Positions 55,334 to 64,000 of a stretch of 64,000 bases of DNA are shown in pieces; within the stretch, counting starts at the first letter, position 1, and every line of letters begins with the position of its first letter. Below the pieces are notes generated by a model that saw only the letters and a program-made list of their open reading frames with translations, ran no database searches and was not told the origin of the DNA. A program made the translations under genes and the position numbers. The stretch is from Dolomedes plantarius (lineage: Eukaryota > Arthropoda > Arachnida > Araneae > Dolomedidae), in the NCBI GenBank assembly GCA_907164885.2, contig OU015501.1, positions 21,602,631-21,666,630 of the forward strand. Direction: 5' to 3'.

Positions 55334-56636
55334 CAGAGGCTGTTCGCACATTTTTTAGACGATTTTGGTAAGCGGTAATAAAAAATCGTTTGCTGCAAAA
55401 GAAATAATTGCAATTGTACTATGTTTTTCAAAGTCAAAATTATCGTCTGCGGCTTGAAAGTTTTGTTTTTATTCAAAATGGCGTTTTTAACAATGCAGTG
55501 GTTCGAAGGCTACATTTATGGTCTTTCCGAAGAGAAATATGCATACTCCGTCTATCCAAAAACGATGTGAGAGTCATGGTTTTGTGATATCTAAAGCGTC
55601 GATAGGTAATATCGTCAACAAGAAAGGAAAAAAACGTCAAATTGGAGCCTCAAGTGGGACAAAAATTCCAAACAAGTATCCAAGGAAACAACGGACATCT
55701 TCGACTATTGCAAAGGTACGTTGTTTAATGTTAAAAGAAAATCCCCCTAGTCAAAGGACAGTTGCAAAATCATTAAAATGCTCGGTGTCCACTGTAAACA
55801 AAATGATAAACGTTGATTTAAATCTTAAGAAAGCGAAAAAACGCAATGTGCATCGTCTTCTTCCAAATCATATCAATGAACACAGGACACGCTGCAGAAT
55901 TCTATATGAGAAACACTTATCCAAAGAAAAATGGAAAACAATTGTCACAATAGATGAATCATGGGTTTATTTAAATGATTGCAACAAAAAAAGAGTCATT
56001 TATTATCATAAAAGGGGAGAAAAAAATTTAAGTACATGGTTCAAAGAATCGAAAGAAAGTTTTTCTAAGGGATTCATTATTGTTGCTGGTTTTTCTTATA
56101 ATGGCAAGTTAAAAATAAAGAGAGTGCAAAAACATGTCAAGATTAACTCCAAATACTACCAGGAACATATTTTATCGCCAATTTTTCTGAATGAAATACC
56201 ATCGCTTTACCCACAGTGCCATCAATCTGTGAGACTCCATCAGGACAAAGCTAGCAGTCACACATCAAAATCCACTGTAAATATCCTAAAAGAAATGGAA
56301 AAAAAAACTGGTATCAAGGCCATACCCTTCACTGATATCCCTACTAAATCTCCCGATGTATCACCTATGGATTTTTGTGCTTTCGGACTTTTAAAATCTG
56401 CATTATCCAAACGTCGTCCCAAAACCTTTACAGGACTCTGGAAAGCTGTTCAGGGGGAATGGGATAGAATACCTCTTCTGACACTTCAAAAGGCATTATT
56501 ATCCTGGAAATTGCGGTGTCGAAAGATAGTTCAGAATAAGGGATGTCAAATAGAACATTTAAAACACAAGAATTTTATGTAAATTTGTTTTGTGAATAAA
56601 ATATACATCGTCTAAAAAATGTGTGAACAGCCTCTG
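55334..56636 (+). mobile_element. DD41D (rosa-like) mariner element, apparently complete
   Basis: Flanked by TA (55332-55333 and 56637-56638). The 30-bp terminal inverted repeats start CAGAGGCTGTTC and differ at one position (CGCACATTTTTTAGACGAT against CACACATTTTTTAGACGAT). Length 1303 bp with one full transposase frame. The related uninterrupted sequence at about 46213 reads through the insertion point. Confidence 0.9.
55518..56582 (+). CDS. Mariner-family transposase, DD41D type, 354 aa
   Basis: Uninterrupted frame filling the element. The N-terminal ~110 residues contain two helix-turn-helix-like parts (GFVISKASIGNIVNK; PPSQRTVAKSLKCSVSTVN). The catalytic triad is D146 (TIDESW), D243 (LHQDKASSHTS) and D285 (SPDVSPMDF), with 41 residues between the second and third Asp, the spacing of the DD41D/rosa group. 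Length is usual for the family. No stop or frameshift is seen, so it may encode an active enzyme or be a recent copy. Confidence 0.85.
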   Translation: MVFPKRNMHTPSIQKRCESHGFVISKASIGNIVNKKGKKRQIGASSGTKIPNKYPRKQRTSSTIAKVRCLMLKENPPSQRTVAKSLKCSVSTVNKMINVDLNLKKAKKRNVHRLLPNHINEHRTRCRILYEKHLSKEKWKTIVTIDESWVYLNDCNKKRVIYYHKRGEKNLSTWFKESKESFSKGFIIVAGFSYNGKLKIKRVQKHVKINSKYYQEHILSPIFLNEIPSLYPQCHQSVRLHQDKASSHTSKSTVNILKEMEKKTGIKAIPFTDIPTKSPDVSPMDFCAFGLLKSALSKRRPKTFTGLWKAVQGEWDRIPLLTLQKALLSWKLRCRKIVQNKGCQIEHLKHKNFM

Positions 56637-56825
56637 TATAGATGACGTCATGATCGGGTGGCAGAAAACAGAAGCAGTTTCTATGCGTTTGCATGTGTTT
56701 TTGGACGATACCTTCATTTTGAGTTAAATAATTTAAGTTTATTTATAAAATTCCTCATATTAGTTGTATGTAACAGGTATTTTAACACTTTTTTTCAATA
56801 TTTCGTAAGGTTTAAGAGAATATAA

Positions 56826-57083
56826 TCATTCTTTAAGAATGATTATTATTATGTTGAGATATGTATAGATATCAGGATACGTTACTGCAGGCCAGCGTCT
56901 TGTATCGTAACTCCAGTCTTCCTCTGTCAATAAATACGGGTCACATACTGAATAAACCTTTCCCGGCTGTACCTGAATGTTTAATTTAGTGATATACCTT
57001 TGTTTAGATACCGTATCTAAAGACTTTGCGTAATCTGAGAGCATTTTATTCAACAAGCTGTAAGAATGCTCATTGAGCGCCAT
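56826..57083 (-). pseudogene. N-terminal fragment of a transposon-borne YqaJ/SWIM-type protein
   Basis: The minus-strand frame from 57083 begins MALNEHSYSLLNK, and near its end has YSVCDPYLLTEEDWSYDTRR followed by WPAVTYPDIYTYL. This resembles the N-terminal DPY.....W..D...WP.V.YPDI.NYL signature of animal mobile-element proteins that continue into SWIM and YqaJ nuclease domains. The frame ends about 10 residues later, next to the Mutator-family terminal region, so it is truncated. Recognition is from memory of the signature only. Confidence 0.45.
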
Positions 57084-57383
57084 GTTAAATTATGCAATGA
57101 TTTGCCACTCCTCGCCAAACAAGAAGTAAAATCTGCAAGAGTTGAGATGCGTGACATGCTGCGAGACATTGCCCTATTTGCTACCGCGTGTCAACGTGGA
57201 TTTATGCACTGAAATCAGGAATGCTCGAAAGCGAGCTGCCCGATTAAGTGAAAATTGGGAACAGTCTCAAGAAAGAAAGCGAAGAAATAATTTATTGAGA
57301 AAGAGGCGTATGAAAGAGAGAGCAAAAATGATCACGAGGCTAGGCTTAACCGACGCCGGCATAGCAACCGATAGCCAGTAATA
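57084..57383. other. Divergent frame beside the YqaJ-type fragment, not assigned
   Basis: A plus-strand frame (57142-57381) is rich in Arg/Lys (QERKRRNNLLRKRRMKERAK). Part of its DNA (GAGTTGAGATG...GACATGCTGCGAGACA) recurs at about 63847-63875, so it belongs to a repeat family. I cannot tell whether it is coding. Confidence 0.3.
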
Positions 57384-57399
57384 GGTAAATTTTCTACAT

Positions 57400-57672
57400 T
57401 TTTTTCAGTACTTGCAAAATTTTTACTCCATTTTATAATTGAAGAAATTTTCCCAACAATTTATTATTTGATATGATTAAGTGTTTATATCTAAATTGTG
57501 AACAATAGTACATACAGAGCGGGATGCAATCCACACTATATTTTAGTACTTGCTGAATTTTTACTCCATTTTTTTAACTGAAAAAAATTTTCCCCAACAA
57601 TTTCTTATTTGATGTAATGATAAAGTGGAGATATCTTAATTTTGAAAAATTATACATACAGAGAGGGATATG
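57400..57672. repeat. Tandem duplication of about 137 bp
   Basis: Two units sharing TAGTACTTGC-like starts, TTTTTACTCCATTTT, CCCAACAATTT, CTTATTTGAT-like words and a TACATACAGAG end, diverged by substitutions and small indels. Confidence 0.75.
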
Positions 57673-58405
57673 TAATTTTTAAAATCACTGTTGGGTTTCT
57701 CGGTCTAATCTTTAACTCTGTTCTCAAGTAATGGAAACTCGCATTTTTTAATCAAGATGTTTTAGAATCAGCCTTGTGAAGAATACCCGTATAACAATGT
57801 ATGTTTATGATGACAGGTAATGGTAACATTCCTTACATATGTTACTTTCAGTTGAGTTGTTTTGCAAAAGAAAATATAAAACTAAAAGCGACCATGCTAG
57901 TCGCGCAGCGAGTAGTATTTATTATTGAATGACACGTGCTTAGTCATAAAGTTTCTCTCTAAATTTGATTTTTTGTTATGAGTCATTTTTCCTTACAAAA
58001 AAGACAGGTCGGAAGGCCATTTAAGTTTTGAATAAACGCGAAAGTCTCGGTCCATTCAACTCTAAATTCACGGTTTCCGTCTTCCGTTTTTCTGTTTCTT
58101 CTTTGTAGCCATGTCAAACAGGGCACCTAGAAAAATGTTTCATTTTATAACTGCCGTAGATAGAATAGCATTACTTATTCAATTTACAAATTTATATTAT
58201 TTTATATATTTTTAACCCCAATGAATAATCACAACATATTTTCTTACTTCCAAAACGGCAATAATAATAAAGCTACCAACACAAAATAATTACAATTCTC
58301 AAAGTAATGGCTAAAATATCTGTAGGATTTACAGCTTGTTGGAAAAATACAGGTAACTTTATGGCCCACTAGTGGGCGGTAGGGACCAGATTGACTACCA
58401 CTAGT
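57673..58405. other. No gene recognised inside the hAT composite
   Basis: AT-rich. At 58364-58404 a GCCCACTAGTGGGC palindrome followed by GGTAGGGACCAGATTGACTA looks like a second hAT-type terminus (reading inward CTAGTGGTAGTCAATCTGGT), whose partner I did not find. Confidence 0.4.
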
Positions 58406-58408
58406 CTA

Positions 58409-59190
58409 CACTTAAGTCTCCTATAACGCGATTAATTCGTACTGCGTTATATGGAAACCGTATTATAAGAAACTCAGAATTAATTCAAATCAGGAAATGC
58501 GTTCTATGGAAACCGTGTTATCAGAAACATAGAAATAAGATAAATCAGATAAATTTATACCGCATTAAATGGAAACTACTGCTGCGTTATATGGAAACCG
58601 CGTTATAAGAAACTCAGAATTGATACAAATTATATAAATTCGTACTACGTTATATAGAATCTCGGAAATAAATAAATTGTAATTATAATTAATAAACGAG
58701 ATTGACGCTACTTTGAACGCGTTCAAGCATGACCGACCATGACGATGCGTGTTAGAACAAGTGAGATCAAGTTAGTACCAGTTTGAAAAAAGTTACGGCA
58801 AATAAAAATTTTACGTAGATGTTCTCTAATGTTATACGATTCCAATAACGTAAATTAAGCAAGTCAAAAGAACTTTATTACACATACGTCTGAACACATT
58901 TAAAGACAATCTTAGAATAAATTAAAAGAGAGTAATGCTTTATTGTTTTCTCATTTTGAGGGAAATTCCCTGATAACTGGAATTCATAAACAGGGGAATA
59001 CCCCATAAATGTCAACTACGAAAATTTAACTCATCAAATAAGTGCTGCCATAGATAAATTTTTCAAGCCATTTGAGTTGTTGGAATGTTCTTGTATGAAA
59101 AACGCGTTATAAGGACAGCTGTCACAATTTCCGCTCCGCATTTTATGGAAATCGCGTTATAAAAACATCGCACTTTAGGAGACTTCACTG
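58409..59190. mobile_element. Pogo-like MITE with AAGTCTCCTA ends
   Basis: The left end is ACTTAAGTCTCCTATAACGC. The right end, read inward, is CAGTGAAGTCTCCTAAAGTG. Several GCGTTATATGGAAACCG words recur inside in both orientations. No coding capacity. Confidence 0.6.
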
Positions 59191-60930
59191 AATTAGGTTT
59201 ATTTATTTATTTATTTTTATCACCATAAGTATTAAATTATAAATATAAATTTAACACCGGTTACTTTAAATTACTATCTAAACTAAGGTACCTGTAGCCT
59301 TACATTTAAAAAAAAAATTCTTTCTCACCTCTTGTTTCTTCTGTAATGCATTCTGTATCTTCGGTGGGTTGCTGGGTTAGCCAGGAAGACATACAAAAAG
59401 AACCGTCTTTTGCTTCAGCATATTTCCTCCTTTTTTCCTGCCTTTTTGCGGATCCACTTTTATAAGTCCTTTTCATAGTTTTTTTTTATGCAAATACAGA
59501 TTTGTATTGCAACTGTTAACTAGGAATACGTGATTTTCGTATTTATGAAACAGATGCGAATAAATGCGAAATTTGCCGATATGAGCGAATAAATGCGAAA
59601 TAATTTTTTTACTACTTTTCGGCGAAAACTCGCTAATAAACGGCTATTTAAGCAAAATCAGTTAATAATAGTAATAATTTATTGAGATAATTGCTTAACT
59701 AAGACCATACACGGTCTTTCACTGAGATCTACTAACTCTCCTTCGGTTTTTGCTCAAAATTTCACCCGGACAGTTTGCCCGTACCGGAATCGAACCTAAA
59801 AATATAACAGTAAAAATCAACCGATCAGATTGCTTTCTCGAGAGTCTGTTCTCTTTCGTCATGAACTCTCTCTCCACTCAGGGTCATCTTCCTTTGTCCT
59901 CCCACACACCGATTCTGGGGGGCTCAAATTGTCGCGAGCCAACCCCCTCTCTCGTTTTCTCTCTCGTTCCCCATGCTTGGACACTCTGTGGTGCAGGTGG
60001 TCAAGTAGAAGAGGTTCAAAGGAAGCCCCTTATCTTACCCCGCATTTACACATCCGCGAATCAGCTACCCCTCGTCCATTCGCGAAACACCAGGCACGCT
60101 CCAGGAGCGTGACTAATCGACCCGAATGACCGTTCTCACATTCCCGCCTCTCGCAACTTCCCGACGCCATTCACCCCTTTGACCTTTGACCCCCTCCCCG
60201 TCGCCATAGACTCCGGCCAGATAAACCGCTCCCCAACGTGGGGGAGACGTGGAACTCGTCCTTTTGACTCGGGCTTGAAAAATCGCTCCCGAAGCGATCG
60301 CCACGATTGGGGAGGAGAATAGCGGGGTTATCTGCAAGGGTTCCGTTTACACACCCATTTTTCACTCTTCCCCGCTATTCGACCCTCCTCGTTCACGACT
60401 GTGTAAATGCGGAGTGAGAAGAGTGGGTGGTTATTGCTTCACACATCTAAAAACAAACGGGGAGGGGAGATGCTGTCCCACGTTGGTGAATCCGTTGGGG
60501 CCTGTGCACAATGAGACTACTGACTGCTGGCTCGCTCAACTGGCTGCATGAATCGCGCTCGTCTCTCCGTGACCTTTGGTATTGAATATTTTCGGATTTC
60601 GAAGGTCACGGCCTCCCCCGCGCTGCTTATCCAGTGGCCCAACCGAACGACAGCGAGTGGAGGGGAAAGTGTCGCTGGTGGGGGTACCTTGGAGGGAAGG
60701 CAAAGTGCTTCGGACAGAGGCAGGTGGAATTACCAACCGCAGGGGTACGAATTTTAACTACAATTATGGTTTTTACTCAGAGCACTTGCCTAAAGTTAAA
60801 GGTCCATAAACACCAACTAAGTATGTAAAAACAGAAATGAGGAAACCAGTCATCACGAAGTTTCAATCACACGTGGTATTTTGTGGAAGAGCCACACTGA
60901 AGGGGCCAAAGAGCCACATGTGGCTCGCGA
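59191..60930. other. Unassigned interior of the hAT composite with a CpG-rich block
   Basis: 59720-60760 is markedly richer in C and G than its surroundings and contains CCGCATTTACACATCCGCG, a GAATAGCGGGG/CCCCGCTATTC inverted pair (60317 and 60371) and several overlapping short frames. None has a recognisable domain. It may be a promoter/CpG region or a foreign insert; I cannot decide. Confidence 0.35.
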
Positions 60931-60951
60931 GCCACGGTTTGCCGACCATTG

Positions 60952-63498
60952 TCCTAGACTATCCCCAGTATTTGAGCATGAATTTTTTAAATAAACTCGT
61001 TTTGTCACATATGTTCAAGATTTTTTCTTTAAATTATTTTCATTCATCAATATCATCTTTACTTATTTTGCGTCTGTATAAATTATACGATACGTTAAAG
61101 TACTGTATGAACTGTAGAATTGTTTACTAAAACTTAGCATCTAAACCATCTGATGTACTTATTCAAATGTTTTAAATTTCTGATATATTGTAGTTGACTT
61201 TTGTATATAAGGTATTTTCTTCAAAGCCGTGTGAAATATTGTAAAGGGAGATGTGTAAGTTGTACCAATTTATTCCAGACAGAATTTGAAAGCTTAATAC
61301 TAATACATATACCTAGCTATGGTAGAATTGCAACTTAAGTAACTACCCTTACTCATTTTGCTTGTCTTTCAATAGCTTTGACATTAAAAGTATATTTTGT
61401 TACACTCTTTAAATTACTAGTAAAATGTATATTCTTTATTGAATAAAATAAGTTTGTTGTACAAAAAAAGGCAATTATATTTGTATAATATCAACTTTAA
61501 AATTTGGATTACGTTTAGTTGTAAAATGAAGTAACATAATTCACATAACGAAGATTATACATATAAGTTTTTCTTAATCGTTTTACTTAGATCCAATGTT
61601 TATGACACAACGATTATGAAAATATGTACATTTCAGATGAATGCTAAAGTTGTTTATCCATGAATAATACTTTGTTTAAACCTTTAATGAAAATTCACTT
61701 ATTTATTTTTGTTGATAGATTAAGTTGTGTAAATGTATACAATTTTTTCTTTTCTGATTTTTAATATGTCATACCTTTATCGTGTATTCCTAACAGCATC
61801 ATTTACTTCACCTTTACAACTGAAATTTGCCATTGAAATTTGCCATTGATTCAACTATCAAAACATTTCTTCATTTTCTAAATATTTGTTTTGTATTTGA
61901 TTTGTCATTTACTCAGCTTATTTTGTTGTTTAAAGCTCTATATCAGATGGAGAGATGTGGTATTGATTACAAATTGTTTCAAAAAGGGGAGTAGTATAGG
62001 ATTTTTTATTTTCCACTTAAAATCTAAATGCTAAGGTGAGAATTATGAATTAATGCTATGAGGAGAAATGGTTGGAAGCCTTCCAAAACATCAGTCATTC
62101 ATAAAGATCTTTTCTAAACAGTTGTTACTCTTTTAAATAGTTTTTAATTATATCTGGCACAACAAATATGACTGAATGGTTTGTCAAGTATGGATGCTTT
62201 AATGTTTGCAAAAATGCATTCTGCTTGCATTACTTTTCAGTTCTTGAATATTTTACATTTTACTGTCATTTGAAATTTTCGCTTACCCCAGTTAGTACTT
62301 TTATTATATAGTTATTTAATCCATTAAATGTTTTGTTATGTATTCCAAGATTATTTTAAATCTTTAATTATCTTGTTTTACTGATATGTGAACTAAAATT
62401 GTAATTATTTATTTTTTATTTTTTATTAGTACTAGGATACTTAACACCAGTATCCCTCATCAGAATCATCATCGGTGTAAAAAAAAAAATAAAATAATCT
62501 CTGTGTCTGTGTATTTCTTTCTGTATATTGTCTTCGCTCTCTTTCTATGCACTCTGAGCTTGGGACTTTATACTGAAGTCCCAGGGACATAAACCACAAC
62601 AACACGCTTCTTTTCAGGTATCTAAGCAATTTTGCATATTACAAAGAAAAAAATAACTATAGTTTAATGAACAATTTCTTTTATTAGATGCTTTTAATAA
62701 TTGCATAAGACACATTATTATTGTAAACATAGTTAGTACATTAATCTAACATTTATAATTCAGCTGTTTTATTAGTTGTCAAAGCATGGGCAATACTTTT
62801 ACCGATAAACAATGCAATTAAATAAAATAAAAATTCAAATTCCTATAACTTTGACCAAATCAGATCATAAATGTAGAAAATTAATATTTCTCTAAACCGG
62901 AAAGTCAAATTTAGAGAAATGCAGTAAATGCAAATCTCTAAAAGTTACCATTCAGTTGTAAATCATATATCTTAAATCTAGATTCAAATAATGGCAGTAC
63001 ATTTTTCAGTATTTAAATGCAACTAAATATCACATATCAATTCAATTCTGACTTATGATGGGAAGATGATCTTATACCTGCAGTGCAAAAATATTTTAAG
63101 AGAAAGTATGAATAATTTAGTAAGTATAATTTATTTTATATGATGAAAAATTAATTTATAATAAAAACGGATTATATTTATTCAGATCTTTTTTATTTCT
63201 ACATCATGTGAGGATTACCTCTCAAGACAAGTTATCCCCTTTAATACAAGTAGAGAAGGATATCCACTTTCAGCCTATTTTACTCCGAAAATCTAAATGA
63301 CGGCATACTAAGTAAGCACCATTTTTACAAAAATAAATACCAATGAAATCTTGAAACATAAATCAGATTTCTCTGTTTAAAATATTTTAACAATAAACAA
63401 GGTACCAATAATAATGTATTCAAACAACTGCAATAAATTATTCAGTAAATAATAATTTAATGAATGGCCTTAAATTCACGAATTACATATCTTTCAGA
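60952..63498. other. No gene recognised
   Basis: Long AT-rich stretch after the hAT right end, with only short chance frames. No repeat structure or transposon terminus noticed until 63499. Confidence 0.4.
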
Positions 63499-64000
63499 CA
63501 GTGGCGTACCCAGGGGAGGGGGGCAAGGGGCCCTGCGCCCCGCAAAGAAATAGAAATTGTATTATGAATATTGATTTTGCATTATAAATGTTTTTATCCG
63601 TTCTCTTCGGCGACGTCTCTCAGAATCATCCGTGAAGTTACAGAGAGAGCTTCATGGATCATGATTCTTTAGCTTCATGGAATCATCTTAAAACTTCGCT
63701 CTAGTTTGGAGTTTGGGAGCCACCTTACTTCTCCAACCTTGCGCGTTGAAAAAATAGTTCTTCATTCCTCAGCCTCCTATTGGTCTTGGGGAGTTTCGCC
63801 GAGCCTCTCGATGTATGTTTGCACGACGATGATGTGTAATCTGCTAAGAGTTGAGATGTGACATGCTGCGAGACACTGCCGTCATATCTGCGCGCACGCA
63901 CAATTCGATTCCAAAATATGCGGGGAAAGTTAACATGCGCAGGAACTTTCAAATCTGAGAAAACGTTCAACGAAGTAGGTAAGTTAAAGCGGACACTGGA
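63499..64000. mobile_element. Left part of a second hAT-type element, running off the window
   Basis: CAGTGGCGTACCCAGGGG at 63499 is a widespread hAT terminus, followed by a GC-rich segment (GGGGCCCTGCGCCCCGC). At 63838-63880 it contains a segment also found at 57133-57170, so it shares a repeat with the Mutator/YqaJ-type fragment or carries an insertion of it. Confidence 0.55.

Larger units (their letters stand above)
55282..56822. repeat. Mutator-family terminal region (copy 2), split by a mariner
   Basis: 55282-55331 and 56639-56822 together match 46165-46405. The mariner at 55334-56636 sits between them. This gives a clean before/after comparison for the insertion. Confidence 0.65.
53408..60951 (-). 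mobile_element. Composite hAT transposon, decayed and filled with later insertions
   Basis: The left end is CAGTGGTCGGCAAACTC. The right end, read inward, is CAATGGTCGGCAAACCGTGG followed by GCTCGCGAGCCACATGTGGC, a hAT terminus type. The 8-bp flanks (left ACTTAGGC, right TCCTAGAC) are only partly alike. Transposase remains lie at 53616-55257 on the minus strand. The interior contains a Mutator-family fragment with a mariner inside, tandem repeats, a pogo-like MITE and a GC-rich block. Confidence 0.65.

Noticed and set aside
56826..57083. Functional host gene for the WPAVTYPDIYTYL protein
   Set aside because: It is cut off after about 85 residues beside a transposon terminus and resembles only the N terminus of a mobile-element protein.
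59780..59870. Second tRNA-derived SINE or tRNA gene on the minus strand
   Set aside because: A good B box (GGTTCGATTCC) is present, but no convincing A box or cloverleaf could be drawn.

Overview
The window is metazoan genomic DNA, AT-rich, with GT-AG introns, many AT microsatellites and poly-G runs, and a very dense load of transposable elements. TATA boxes with TCAGT/TCATT initiators about 30 bases downstream, and a copia element primed by an internal initiator-Met tRNA segment, suggest an invertebrate, perhaps an arthropod. I cannot name the species.

Layout. 1-5938: one probable two-exon micropeptide gene (560-1704), a pogo-like terminal-inverted-repeat element (2845-3751), a tRNA-derived SINE, then nothing recognisable. 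5939-6438: a 500-N assembly gap. 6439-13573: two decayed Ty1/copia copies in tandem sharing one 914-bp LTR. 13574-20834: a dead Tc1 element (15471-16675) and a 77-bp tandem repeat in otherwise featureless DNA. 20835-27114: a decayed THAP/DDE transposon with about 1.2-kb inverted repeats. 27195-27572: two MITEs.

27605-45637 is the main feature: an 18-kb near-perfect palindrome with its axis near 36245, TA on both sides and ends resembling Tc1/mariner termini. Each arm carries the same compact, virus-like set of five genes, all reading outward from the axis: a duplicated CxxCx4CHRWK protein with an acidic LxCxD-bearing N terminus (470 or 430 aa), a 111-aa basic protein, two small RING-H2 proteins (183 and 80 aa), and a spliced 409-aa protein with a PMDLSTK motif and an acidic C terminus. 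Most genes have their own TATA/initiator promoter, and every stop codon is followed by a perfect or near-perfect hairpin. The centre is a field of nested inverted repeats flanked by a structured, convergently promoted region. The arms differ by several indels, and one deletion removes the promoter and first exon start of the 409-aa gene in the left arm. No transposase, integrase, polymerase or capsid gene lies inside. I read it as a virus-derived or virus-like gene cassette in a mobile inverted-dimer form.

45638-64000: a Mutator-like transposase relic, a small hAT element with a BED finger (8-bp target duplication), then a nested stack. A pogo-like copy is interrupted by a 3.25-kb MULE-type element with 9-bp target duplications and by a large decayed hAT element. 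The hAT itself contains a Mutator-family fragment, into which an apparently intact DD41D mariner (55334-56636) has inserted. The end of the window (63499 onward) starts another hAT-type terminus.
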